Shown here: positions 25,195 to 33,954 of the stretch, piece by piece | Layout: the number at the start of each line of letters is the position of its first letter | Numbering within the stretch: position 1 is the stretch's first letter | DNA from: Spirochaetota bacterium | Lineage (GTDB): Bacteria > Spirochaetota > UBA4802 > JAFGDQ01 | Length of the DNA stretch: 36,004 bases | Direction: 5' to 3' | Assembly (NCBI GenBank): GCA_034190085.1 | Contig: JAXHTS010000027.1 | Coordinates: forward strand, 1-36,004 | Notes under the pieces: model-generated | What the model was told of the DNA's origin: nothing | The model's input: only the letters and a program-made list of their open reading frames with translations | Database searches by the model: none | Translations under genes and position numbers: made by a program

Positions 25195-26469
25195 CTAAAT
25201 AAAGATCTGTAACTGAATTAATCCATATTTATTGCCCGAACCCTTATTGTGATCGCCCATGGGATATGCAAATTCACTCTTGATATTTGTGTTATGTCCA
25301 TTTAAAAAGTAGTTGATCCCTCCTATAATATGAGAAGATTCTCGGTCTTGGATCTTATTATTCTGTATTATAGCTCTCTCCTCAACCTTCCTATAGTATT
25401 TTATTACCGGTTGAATTCCTTTTGCTATGATAAGTCCTGTCTGGATTAGGTATATTTCCTGATTGATAAAACCACGATCATATATTTCACTTTCTGATGA
25501 TGAAAAGAGGCGATAATCACTCATAACAGGATTGTTTTTAACTTTCACATAGGCTGCCTGGAGTGTGAAAATACTACTATCCCTTGCTCCATAGTCTATT
25601 GTGAGATCAACCGTCCAGGCTAAATAATTTTTCAGTCTATTATCATGTCTACAAACATCTTGTTGTGAATCCAGGCCGAATCCAAAAGAGAATATTTTTC
25701 TCTTCCCAAGATAATTTCCGCTATAGAAGAAACCTGTCTCCGGATCCATCAAATTAAATTGCACCCTTCCAGTATACCTGAGATGATCGTCTGGGTTTTT
25801 ATTATATTCATCAACCACGATGCCTGTATCATCTGTCACTTCTATCAATTCCTTTGACTTCCCCTGCCATACACCTATTCTATAATCTATGAATCCCTTT
25901 TTGCCTATGGGGTTTTCAAACAATAAACCCCTTATCTCAAGCCCTGTGTCTCGCCAAACACTAGAGTAGCCATTGAGGGGGACTACTGCTGAAATTAAGT
26001 CAATACCCAGTGGGCTAACCTCGGACTGCCTGTTGTGATGCATAAAGGGTAAAAGCATAAGCCCAAGGTCAATCTGCAGCCCATCGCTGATCCTATAGTT
26101 TATAAATGCGCTCTGAGTGAATAGATTATTGGACCCATCATCTGAATTCTCATATATATCATCACTGTTTTTACCAGCATTTATATCATTAGTTTCCATA
26201 AAGAAGGCAACATTTTTTGTAATCTCTCCATTTAGGATGATCCGTGATCGTCTCAAGAAAAAACTCTTCTCCAGAGAGCTATCGCTGGGGGTCTCTAATC
26301 CTTCCTGATAAACCTCTGTAAATTTGCCCTGTGCCTGTAAGAGGAAGTGGAGTGAAATCCATTGATTATTCCCAAAGGTGAACCGTTTTATTCCCTCCTC
26401 CTGTGCATTTACCTGTATTGTGATCAGCGCTATAATAATGGTATACGGTAATAGGTTAATGATTTTCAT
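25195..26469 (-). CDS. Outer-membrane porin-like beta-barrel protein
   Basis: This 424-residue protein has a signal peptide (MKIINLLPYTIIIALITIQV, cleavage after NAQ near 23). The mature part resembles phosphate-selective porin O/P-type barrels: FFLRRSRIILNGEITKNVAF, DLGLMLLPF, and repeated amphipathic strands separated by polar turns. It ends in LIQLQIFI, an aromatic-containing last strand. It probably forms a channel in the outer membrane; the solute is unknown. It is the first gene of a pair with the TPR protein. Confidence 0.65.
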   Translation of the reverse strand: MKIINLLPYTIIIALITIQVNAQEEGIKRFTFGNNQWISLHFLLQAQGKFTEVYQEGLETPSDSSLEKSFFLRRSRIILNGEITKNVAFFMETNDINAGKNSDDIYENSDDGSNNLFTQSAFINYRISDGLQIDLGLMLLPFMHHNRQSEVSPLGIDLISAVVPLNGYSSVWRDTGLEIRGLLFENPIGKKGFIDYRIGVWQGKSKELIEVTDDTGIVVDEYNKNPDDHLRYTGRVQFNLMDPETGFFYSGNYLGKRKIFSFGFGLDSQQDVCRHDNRLKNYLAWTVDLTIDYGARDSSIFTLQAAYVKVKNNPVMSDYRLFSSSESEIYDRGFINQEIYLIQTGLIIAKGIQPVIKYYRKVEERAIIQNNKIQDRESSHIIGGINYFLNGHNTNIKSEFAYPMGDHNKGSGNKYGLIQLQIFI

Positions 26470-26839
26470 TCAGGGCTCCTCCGAAGTAGTTGTGAAAGGA
26501 TTTAGATATCATCATATTATGGAAATATTCCCAAATCGATTACCCTTGTCAAGTTTCATTGCTAAAAGATTTTATTAATTATACAGAATTGAAATTGAGC
26601 AAATTCCATTCATCATGGTGGATAAGGGATGGGTGGAATATCCTATCTGGTAATTATGCTACAAAGTGAGATCCTATTACATTAAAATCAATCTTAATTA
26701 TTAAAATTTTTAAAAAGGGGTAAGATCTGAAAGGGAACAAAAATCCTTCTAGGTATTTGATCATGCAAATTAACTAAATTTGCATTAAATGAGATTTTAC
26801 CCATTCAACTAGTTGCTCGATGGTTAAAGTGTGGATGGA
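26470..26839. other. Intergenic region with a 9-bp inverted repeat
   Basis: The arms ATGCAAATT (26763-26771) and AATTTGCAT (26777-26785) are perfect, with a 5-nt spacer. No T-run long enough for a terminator follows on either side. It may be an operator or a weak terminator for the phosphodiesterase gene. Nothing else was found. Confidence 0.4.
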
Positions 26840-27472
26840 TTAAACAAGAAAATTGATAAAACATAATTCATTATTTTCATTATTATATAATGCGCAGATT
26901 CCATCCTCCACTGCGCCAACAGTAATTACATAAATCCTATCCTCTTGGAGTTGAATCCTTTGGGAGGGTTCTAATACTAAATTTTTTATAGAATCATTCT
27001 TTATCTCAATCACCGACGTTTTATGCGAGTGTCCCCTGAAAATGATATTGAATGGGGGATTATTGCCTTTTATAATGGGAAGGTAGTTGGCAATTGGTTG
27101 ACGTGTCGCTGCTGGCCAGTCTTGAGGGGTAGAGTGTGTAAAACAGATATTACTCAGGGTAATAGTGTAGGGTAATTTTTTTAAGAATGATATACTAGAA
27201 TCTTCATGAGTATTAGGGTGATTTACCAGATATTCGGATATTATAGAGCACTCATTATTCCCCTTAACCGCTTTGATTTTATATTTATTGAGGATCTCTA
27301 CAGCGGTATCCATCTTTTCTGGCATAAGTGAATCACAGATATCACCCAGATGAATGAGTTCCTCTGCCCCCAAGTCTAAAAGGATATCTATTGCCCTGGT
27401 CATTAGCGAGTACTTGCTGTGACTATCAGCGATGAGGCCAATTATTCCTTTCTCAATGTTAATCGATGACAT
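26840..27472 (-). CDS. YfcE-type metallophosphoesterase
   Basis: This 210-residue calcineurin-like phosphoesterase has the five metal-binding motifs. They are DSH (D16, H18, in LIADSHSK), GDICD, GNNE, a single His in CFTHSTP, and GHSH. Relatives hydrolyse phosphodiesters with two bound metals, usually Mn. The physiological substrate is unknown. It stands alone, transcribed away from dut. Confidence 0.88.
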   Translation of the reverse strand: MSSINIEKGIIGLIADSHSKYSLMTRAIDILLDLGAEELIHLGDICDSLMPEKMDTAVEILNKYKIKAVKGNNECSIISEYLVNHPNTHEDSSISFLKKLPYTITLSNICFTHSTPQDWPAATRQPIANYLPIIKGNNPPFNIIFRGHSHKTSVIEIKNDSIKNLVLEPSQRIQLQEDRIYVITVGAVEDGICALYNNENNELCFINFLV

Positions 27473-27724
27473 AGCGTATTTGTATACTACTATCCTAAGT
27501 ATGATACTCTTACTGATTTGTTATCCCTTAGAATTATTAGTCAATAATTTTATAAAGACAGGATAATACTTCTTGTCTATTATATGAAATTATATACTAC
27601 AATCCTTAAATTTGCAAAGATATATAGGTATAGCTGTATAGTGATAAATAATAATCATTGACATATAGGCTTGATAGTATATAAATTGAACATGTAGGAT
27701 TGATACCCTCCATTACTATATGTT

Positions 27725-28159
27725 ATGATTCATGTTAAAATTCGACTCACCCCTTCGGCCAGGATGCCTGAATATAAGAGCAGAGGTTCTTCAGGAGCTG
27801 ATATTTTTGCATCTCTCAAATCCCCTATTAGCATAGCTCCAGGCAAGATTGCTCTAATCCCAACCGGTATATATATTGAACTTCCAGAAGGCTATGAGGC
27901 GCAGGTTCGACCGAGGAGTGGTCTGGCGTTGAAGCATGGCATAACTCTATTGAATACACCTGGGACAATCGATTCTGATTATAGGGGTGAAGTAAAATTA
28001 ATTATTGCTAATTTTGGCAAAACTTTTTTCGTTGTGGAGGATGGCATGAGAATCGCGCAGATGGTCTTTTCGCGATTTTATAGAGGAAATTTTATTGAGG
28101 TAGACCAAATCAGCATAACAGAAAGGGATGAAGGAGGATTCGGACACACTGGAATATGA
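27725..28159 (+). CDS. dut: Deoxyuridine 5'-triphosphate nucleotidohydrolase
   Basis: This 144-residue trimeric dUTPase converts dUTP to dUMP and pyrophosphate, keeping uracil out of DNA. All five motifs are present: SSGADIFASL, RPRSGLALKHG, GTIDSDYRGEVKLI, GMRIAQMVF and the C-terminal RDEGGFGHTG arm. The stop overlaps the RNase J start by 4 nt (ATGA at 28156-28159), so the two genes are translationally coupled. No clear ribosome site was found before the ATG. Confidence 0.98.
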   Translation: MIHVKIRLTPSARMPEYKSRGSSGADIFASLKSPISIAPGKIALIPTGIYIELPEGYEAQVRPRSGLALKHGITLLNTPGTIDSDYRGEVKLIIANFGKTFFVVEDGMRIAQMVFSRFYRGNFIEVDQISITERDEGGFGHTGI

Positions 28160-29832
28160 AACAAGGGAATAATAAGAGCATAAGGATAATCCCTCTCGGT
28201 GGTTTGGGGGCTATTGGTAATAACATGACAGTTTTTGAGTATATGGATGATATACTCATTGTGGATGCAGGGATAATGTTTTCAAGGGATGATATTCCTG
28301 GTATCGATTTTTTAATACCTGATTTTTCATATGTAAAAGAAAATAGGCATAGGGTTAAAGGAATAGTTATAACCCATGGACATGAGGATCATATTGGGGC
28401 AATTCCATTTTTGCTACAGGAGATTTGTGTTCCAATATATGCTACAAAGCTTACACTTGGCCTTGTCATGAGCAGATTGGAGGAGAGACCCCCTAAGGAT
28501 GAGCCTACACTTATTGAAATTTCTCCACGCGACCGTATCAGTATTGGCAACTTCTTAATAGAGTTTATCAGGGTAAATCATTCCATAGCAGATTGTGTGG
28601 GATTGGCAATTGAGACGGACATTGGAGTAATAATCCATTCGGGGGATTTCAAGATAGACTATTCCCCAGTGGACGGATTGGTCACAGATATTTATCAATT
28701 TGCAAAATATGGTGAGAAGGGTGTGTCGCTTCTTTTATCTGATAGCACTAATTCAGAGAGAAGAGGACATACGAGTTCTGAGAGTATTCTAAGTGAAAAA
28801 CTGATTGATATATTTTCACTCTCAAAGGGAAGAATATTTGTAGCCTCCTTTGCTTCTAATATACATCGAATACAACAGGTATTGAATGCTGCCTATAGGT
28901 ATAATCGAAAGGTTATCCTTTCAGGAATATCTATGCAGAAGAACATTGAAATCGCCTATAAACTTGGGTATTTATCATATAAAGAGGGTTTAATTATAGA
29001 CATTAAGGAGGCATACAGCCTTCCAGGTAAAAAACTTGTAGTGTTATGCACCGGAACCCAGGGCGAGCCTATGTCTGCTCTCAGCAAGATGTCAAATGGG
29101 AATCATAAACATTTTCGCATAGGTGAGGGTGACACTGTAGTAATCTCTGCTTCAGTAATACCCGGTAATGAGATGATGGTCAATGATGTGATAAATTCTA
29201 TACTCAGGATGGGAGCGGATGTATATTATGAGCCTGGAGAGGATATACATGTTTCTGGACATGCATTTGAAGAAGAGCTGAAATTGATGATTTCCCTCAC
29301 TAAGCCAGAATACATTATGCCAATTCATGGTGAATATCGTCATCTTAAGGCCTATGCAAAAATAGCGGAATCACTTAAGATAAAACCCTCTAAAATAATC
29401 ATAGCAGAGAATGGACATATTTTGGAGCTTTCCGGGAAGGGTCTTAAGAAGGTTGGGGAGCTGGATTTACGAAGAATATATGTTGATGGAACAGAGACTG
29501 GAGACATTGAGAGTGGGATTATTAAGGATCGGCAGGTGATGGCAAGGGATGGAGTCATTTTTATAACAGTGTTATTATCACATAATAAGCTCAAGATGGA
29601 CCCCATGGTTGTGGCAAAGGGATTTTCAGGATACAACAAACAGGATATTCTAGAGATAATAGGCATGTGTGTAAAAGAAGAACTTGAAATACTCCTTTAC
29701 GAGGGTGTTGAGGTTGATAAGATGCCCTGCCTCATGAAAAATAGTGTAATCAATCAGGTGTTCAGATTAACCAGCAGGAGCCCCCTGGTTGAACTTCGGA
29801 TTATTGAAGATGAACATTCAGAGGGAATATAA
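28156..29832 (+). CDS. rnj: Ribonuclease J
   Basis: This 558-residue metallo-beta-lactamase/beta-CASP enzyme acts as an endo- and 5'-exoribonuclease in RNA turnover. The zinc motif HGHEDHIGAIPF is at about 75-86, and HSGDFKID lies further on. The beta-CASP region includes VASFASNIHRIQQVLNAAY and CTGTQGEPMSALSKM. The motifs HVSGHAFEEEL and MPIHGEYRHLKAYAKIAE complete the site. The C-terminal domain (about 440-558) is present. It is coupled to dut. It implies a Firmicutes-like mRNA decay route rather than one based on RNase E only. Confidence 0.96.
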   Translation: MKQGNNKSIRIIPLGGLGAIGNNMTVFEYMDDILIVDAGIMFSRDDIPGIDFLIPDFSYVKENRHRVKGIVITHGHEDHIGAIPFLLQEICVPIYATKLTLGLVMSRLEERPPKDEPTLIEISPRDRISIGNFLIEFIRVNHSIADCVGLAIETDIGVIIHSGDFKIDYSPVDGLVTDIYQFAKYGEKGVSLLLSDSTNSERRGHTSSESILSEKLIDIFSLSKGRIFVASFASNIHRIQQVLNAAYRYNRKVILSGISMQKNIEIAYKLGYLSYKEGLIIDIKEAYSLPGKKLVVLCTGTQGEPMSALSKMSNGNHKHFRIGEGDTVVISASVIPGNEMMVNDVINSILRMGADVYYEPGEDIHVSGHAFEEELKLMISLTKPEYIMPIHGEYRHLKAYAKIAESLKIKPSKIIIAENGHILELSGKGLKKVGELDLRRIYVDGTETGDIESGIIKDRQVMARDGVIFITVLLSHNKLKMDPMVVAKGFSGYNKQDILEIIGMCVKEELEILLYEGVEVDKMPCLMKNSVINQVFRLTSRSPLVELRIIEDEHSEGI

Positions 29833-29913
29833 TATATCCAAATTATACTGCTCTCATCTTTAATTGATTGAGAAGAACCAGTTAGGATCGATCAACTATT
29901 TCAAATCCTTTTA

Positions 29914-31803
29914 TCATTCTACCCTTACAATATATATTGGGCAGGGGCCAATATTAACCCTAAGTTGCGATGAGGTTGTGATTGCCTTCTCATCGCCTCC
30001 CAGCATATCAAAGACTCTATATTCTCCTGATTCGCAGGGTATTTCCACTGTAATCGGACCCTCAACATTCCATGCAACAATAACTGAAGGTTCTCCTGTA
30101 ACAGTTGTATCAGGATCAAATGTATAAGCATAATATCCATAGGAATCAGGAAGATCGTTTTCTCCATAACCTCCATCATTTACTGCACCGATTAATTTTG
30201 GATTTGGCATAAGGTTAATCATATTATTTACAGCATAAGTTTGTTCCCACCATGAACGATCGTCATTATTAAAAAAACCGCCATTAAAGGTATCTGAATC
30301 ACTTACGAACATGATATGTGCCCTTTCAACACCTAGCCGCATTGCAATTAAATATAATCTAGATACATATGCAGCCTGCAATCTTTCTGTAACAGATTCA
30401 TGTTCATCCGCGTCATAATGACCCACATCACGATGCCAGCCAACTTCTGTATACCAGACAGGTTTATCCCCATTTCCAAAATCCTCCATACTTTCCCTAA
30501 TCTCTGAATGGGAATTTGGAGGGGAATAGCTGTAACTTGAAAGCAGATGCTCAGTATCCGGTGCCACATCATGGGTGTATGGATGAGTAGAAAGAATATC
30601 ATAGTAATTTGCATGGCCACCATGCTCTACTAAATTTTCATGCACTGACTGAACAAATGATTTCCTCCAACCCTCTCCATCATTATCAGCATTTGCTGCA
30701 CTCACTCCACATACTCCGGGCGCTACAACCTTAACATCATCCCAAGCAGAATTTGATCTGATATGATTATAAGCTCCAATCAGCAATCTTGCATATAGAT
30801 CTGCTTTACCCTCCTTATCAAGGCCATCCCAGTATTCCCCGCTTAATAGATAATGAAGATTCGGCTCATTCCAGATCTCCCAATGCAGAATTGGTCTGTA
30901 TGGCAATTCTGGATATTCATCAAAAAATGTTCCGCCTGGCCCATATCTATTCATCATTACATCAAGAACATCTACATAGCCATCAATAAAAGCTTGATCA
31001 TCCTCTATATTGAAGAAATCAGGTTCCTCGCCATCCCCATAATCTGCCCTTGTTTTTTTACTCTTTAGCGTATATATCGGTTCATAATTGCCGTTTTCTA
31101 ATAATCCGACCATTGTTTCATCAAGTGCATCATCTATCTCTAATGTATCAGGATCCATTGCATGATGAAATCCACCAACACGAACCGATTTCCAGCCAAC
31201 ATCATTTATATCATCATATCGATGATACCAATCTCCCCAGCTTGAATACCATGTATATAGTCCATAAACTGGTAGATCCGGCGCAGGTTTATTGATAATG
31301 TCATCCAAGGGGGGAAAATTCTGTATAATGCTGGTATCGGTGTCGCCATATCTCTTTTCAATATCCGTTGGTTGGTCAAAATCGCTTCCTGGGGTCTTAG
31401 TAGCATCCTTCACTTCATTAGAATATCCTGAATCACCAAGACTGCTAAAGGCTTTAATTCTATAATAATAACTTGTGCCAGCATCCAGGCCACAGTCATT
31501 GAAGGAGGTTTCGTCCCTGGCAACTCCAGCGATCTCCCCATAGCCACCTGGAGTGCCGTTATAATCCGGCGCCCTCTCGATTTTAAAACCATCCTCATTG
31601 TCCGAGTTGTCCTCCCAACTCAGATCTATCTGGCTACAGGAGATTACCGATACCTGGAGATTTGTGGGTGGTATAGGTGTGGGATTAGATGGATTGACAT
31701 TATTACATCCAAATATCATGAAAAAGGAGATAACTATAATAATTAATAACAATTTCCAAATCAAAGTACTATATGCTAAATTTTCATTTATTGATTTATT
31801 CAT
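29914..31803 (-). CDS. FN3-glycosidase lipoprotein
   Basis: This 629-residue secreted protein begins with a lipoprotein signal: a hydrophobic stretch, then the lipobox FMIFGC with C33. A Pro-rich linker and a fibronectin type III domain (about 45-137) precede a clan GH-A type (beta/alpha)8 domain (about 175-570). The likely acid/base is E313 in WEIWNEPN and the likely nucleophile is E453 in VWYTEVGW. A small beta domain closes the C-terminus. It should hydrolyse a beta-linked polysaccharide; the exact GH family (39, 5 or another) is not determined. An upstream in-frame ATG at 31815 is possible; GGGGG precedes the chosen one. Confidence 0.8.
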   Translation of the reverse strand: MNKSINENLAYSTLIWKLLLIIIVISFFMIFGCNNVNPSNPTPIPPTNLQVSVISCSQIDLSWEDNSDNEDGFKIERAPDYNGTPGGYGEIAGVARDETSFNDCGLDAGTSYYYRIKAFSSLGDSGYSNEVKDATKTPGSDFDQPTDIEKRYGDTDTSIIQNFPPLDDIINKPAPDLPVYGLYTWYSSWGDWYHRYDDINDVGWKSVRVGGFHHAMDPDTLEIDDALDETMVGLLENGNYEPIYTLKSKKTRADYGDGEEPDFFNIEDDQAFIDGYVDVLDVMMNRYGPGGTFFDEYPELPYRPILHWEIWNEPNLHYLLSGEYWDGLDKEGKADLYARLLIGAYNHIRSNSAWDDVKVVAPGVCGVSAANADNDGEGWRKSFVQSVHENLVEHGGHANYYDILSTHPYTHDVAPDTEHLLSSYSYSPPNSHSEIRESMEDFGNGDKPVWYTEVGWHRDVGHYDADEHESVTERLQAAYVSRLYLIAMRLGVERAHIMFVSDSDTFNGGFFNNDDRSWWEQTYAVNNMINLMPNPKLIGAVNDGGYGENDLPDSYGYYAYTFDPDTTVTGEPSVIVAWNVEGPITVEIPCESGEYRVFDMLGGDEKAITTSSQLRVNIGPCPIYIVRVE

Positions 31804-32285
31804 TTCAACCCCCATAAAATATTTTAAATTTTATGGATTGGGAGAATCGAACAGGATCAACCTAAACTAATAAAATAGCTTGGAATCTGATTTCAATTTT
31901 CAATAATCCCAATCCCCAGCCTCCAAGATGGGCATAAAGCAATAATCCATGATTGGAGGTCTTAATTATTTATGTTATCAACTATTTATTAATCTGCCTC
32001 GCTCAATCGGTTATCCTTGCGCATAACCACTCTTGATTATGCTCATGATAGGTAACACTAACATCGAGCCCTTTGTTTTTAAATTATGTTTTATTTGTAA
32101 TGATTATATCATATTGGATATAATGAAAAATCGTTAAATATAAATCACTGTAGTTGTAATGTCAAGAAAAATTTATGCATATAGAAGTTTCATGAGGAAT
32201 TTTTTATTTCTAAATTTAGTTATTTACATCAGGATCAATAAATACATAAATTGTCTAAAATTTAGGGCGTTATTCAGGGGGTAAC
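31804..32285. promoter_or_regulatory. Divergent intergenic region with a candidate promoter for the CsgG-like gene
   Basis: TTGTAA (32095-32100), an 18-nt spacer and TATAAT (32119-32124) form a possible vegetative promoter on the plus strand. It leaves a leader of about 155 nt. No ORF or RNA gene is seen in the 480-nt gap. GGGGG lies a few nt before the ATG at 32286. Confidence 0.35.
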
Positions 32286-33224
32286 ATGAAGAAAATTATA
32301 TTTGCATTATTAATGATGATTTCATTTATCATCTCGCTTCCATTGTATTCAGCAGAGAAGCTAACTGTGGCTGTTCTTGATTTGACTGCTAAGGGTGTTG
32401 ACAATAGGATATCCTTCGCTGTTTCAAATATAATCAGATCAGAATTCGTGAACATCGGCAACTTTACTGTTGTTGAGAGATCGCAGATGAAGGCTATTTT
32501 GGATGAACAGGCTCTGCAGATGACAGGGTGTACTGATGCTGACTGCGCAGTTGAATTTGGAAAGATCTTATCAGCAAGAAGAATCGTTGTTGGCGAGGTT
32601 AATTCAATAGGCAAGTCAATAATAATTACAGCAAGATATATCAATGTTGAATCAGGAGCATCGCTCTTTTCAGCAAAACAGGAGAGCGGGTCTCTGGACG
32701 ATGTTGCTGATGCCGCATCAGTCCTTGCAAAGGACCTTGCCAGGAGGATTGTATCTGGTGACAAAGAGATAATCACTCCAATAACTCCCCTTGGTTATTA
32801 TGCAAGATCCAGCGTGCCCGGCTGGGGACAGCTTTTCGTGGGCCAGGATACTAAAGGATACGCATTTATGGGAGGATTTGTCGCAACAGTCGGTTTTGCT
32901 GTATATGGATTGATGAATTACAGCTCCAAACAGAGCGATTACGATGATCTGTCCAGAGGCGCCTCAAAGGACACATTCGATAAAAAGTATGACGATGCTG
33001 AAAAAGCAGGATACTTGGCAGCAGGCGCAGTAAGTCTTGCCGCTCTGGTATATATTGCCAACTGGGTGGATGTTCTCTTCTTCTCCAAGCCAGACTTTGA
33101 AACAGATAAGAGTGTTGATAGCGCAGAAAACAGGATTAAGCTGGATATTGCTTTTACAAACTCTGAGAATATTCCTGCATCTGGCAATCATTCTGTAAAT
33201 TTAGGTGTATCATTGCGATATTAA
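32286..33224 (+). CDS. CsgG-like domain and DUF5683 envelope protein
   Basis: This 312-residue protein has a signal peptide (MKKIIFALLMMISFIISLPL, cleavage near YSA at 23). Residues 24-160 resemble the CsgG/FlgT nucleotide-like fold: VAVLDLTAKGV, NFTVVERSQMKAIL, and ADCAVEFGKILSARRIVVGEV. The C-terminal part (about 165-280) contains a PGWGQLFVGQDTKGYAFMGG motif and hydrophobic helices as in DUF5683 proteins, then a short beta tail. It is probably an envelope protein; the secretion role of true CsgG is not implied. It stands alone. Confidence 0.75.
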   Translation: MKKIIFALLMMISFIISLPLYSAEKLTVAVLDLTAKGVDNRISFAVSNIIRSEFVNIGNFTVVERSQMKAILDEQALQMTGCTDADCAVEFGKILSARRIVVGEVNSIGKSIIITARYINVESGASLFSAKQESGSLDDVADAASVLAKDLARRIVSGDKEIITPITPLGYYARSSVPGWGQLFVGQDTKGYAFMGGFVATVGFAVYGLMNYSSKQSDYDDLSRGASKDTFDKKYDDAEKAGYLAAGAVSLAALVYIANWVDVLFFSKPDFETDKSVDSAENRIKLDIAFTNSENIPASGNHSVNLGVSLRY

Positions 33225-33390
33225 GGGGTATAAGAAAGGCACAAAGCTGCAAAGGCACAGAGGCACATAGGGGAAGAGATTTGAATGATGAAAACCTATA
33301 GGGATCTCATCGTCGGGCAGAAATCGATGAATTTAGTCACAGTAATTTTGTACATATATAATATTATTTAACTTAATTTTTTAAGCTTCT
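33225..33390. repeat. Low-complexity intergenic repeat (GGCACA-type)
   Basis: Just after the CsgG-like gene, 33236-33270 reads as near-repeats of GGCACA-type units (AAAGGCACAGAGGCACATAG). This simple sequence is common between genes in some genomes. No gene is seen here. Confidence 0.35.
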
Positions 33391-33432
33391 TCATCCCCTC
33401 CCCATTAAATGGGGGGGGTAGGGTGGGGTGAG
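33391..33432 (+). repeat. GC-rich hairpin left of the DUF559 gene
   Basis: CCCCTCCCCAT (about 33394-33404), a short loop and ATGGGGGGGG form a strong stem, followed by GGGTGGGGTGA. A related hairpin in inverted arrangement lies right of the gene. Confidence 0.6.
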
Positions 33433-33437
33433 TTGAA

Positions 33438-33773
33438 ATGAGTAATAATTTAACACTATTAGCAAAAGATTTAAGAAAAAATTCAACAGAAGCTGAAAAA
33501 TTAGTATGGAAGCATTTAAGAGCAAAACAATTCAATGATTTGAAATTCAGAAGACAACAACCTATTGGAAGATATATTGTCGATTTTGTATGTTTCAGCA
33601 AGAGGATAGTAATTGAATTAGATGGCGGACATCATCTTGTTGAAAAGGATAAAGATAATGAAAGAGATAGATGGCTTGAATCTCAAGGATTTAGAGTATT
33701 AAGATTTTGGAATAATGAGGTATTTAAAAATATTGAGGGTGTTTTATTAGAGATATCAAAATATTGCTCTTAA
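33438..33773 (+). CDS. DUF559 (Vsr-like) endonuclease-domain protein
   Basis: This 111-residue protein belongs to the DUF559 family, related to very-short-patch-repair nucleases. The core is FRRQQPIGRYIVDFVCFSKR followed by IVIELDGGHHL, with the D and E residues expected of the PD-(D/E)xK-like site. VLRFWNNEVFKNIEGVL closes the domain. Its biological role is not known. The gene is bracketed by GC-rich hairpins in inverted arrangement and sits alone between unrelated genes, which suggests it moved in as a unit. Confidence 0.9.
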   Translation: MSNNLTLLAKDLRKNSTEAEKLVWKHLRAKQFNDLKFRRQQPIGRYIVDFVCFSKRIVIELDGGHHLVEKDKDNERDRWLESQGFRVLRFWNNEVFKNIEGVLLEISKYCS

Positions 33774-33811
33774 TCACCCTTCCCCATCCCCTCCCATCAA
33801 GGGAGGGGCGA
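33772..33811 (+). repeat. GC-rich hairpin right of the DUF559 gene
   Basis: TCACCCTTCCCCATCCCC is followed by CTCCC-ATCAA-GGGAG. The left side is inverted relative to the GGGTGGGGTGA of the upstream hairpin. It may also terminate the gene, although no T-run follows. Confidence 0.55.
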
Positions 33812-33954
33812 AAGTTAGATTTCAGAAGTATAAACATCTAACTATGTTAATCAGATTTACTAGAATGAATGTGTAAATAAAGCAGGGTACTGTTTCTCTG
33901 CTTCAACATCTTTACAACTTATAACAACACAATCAAAACAAGGAGAATATCGCA

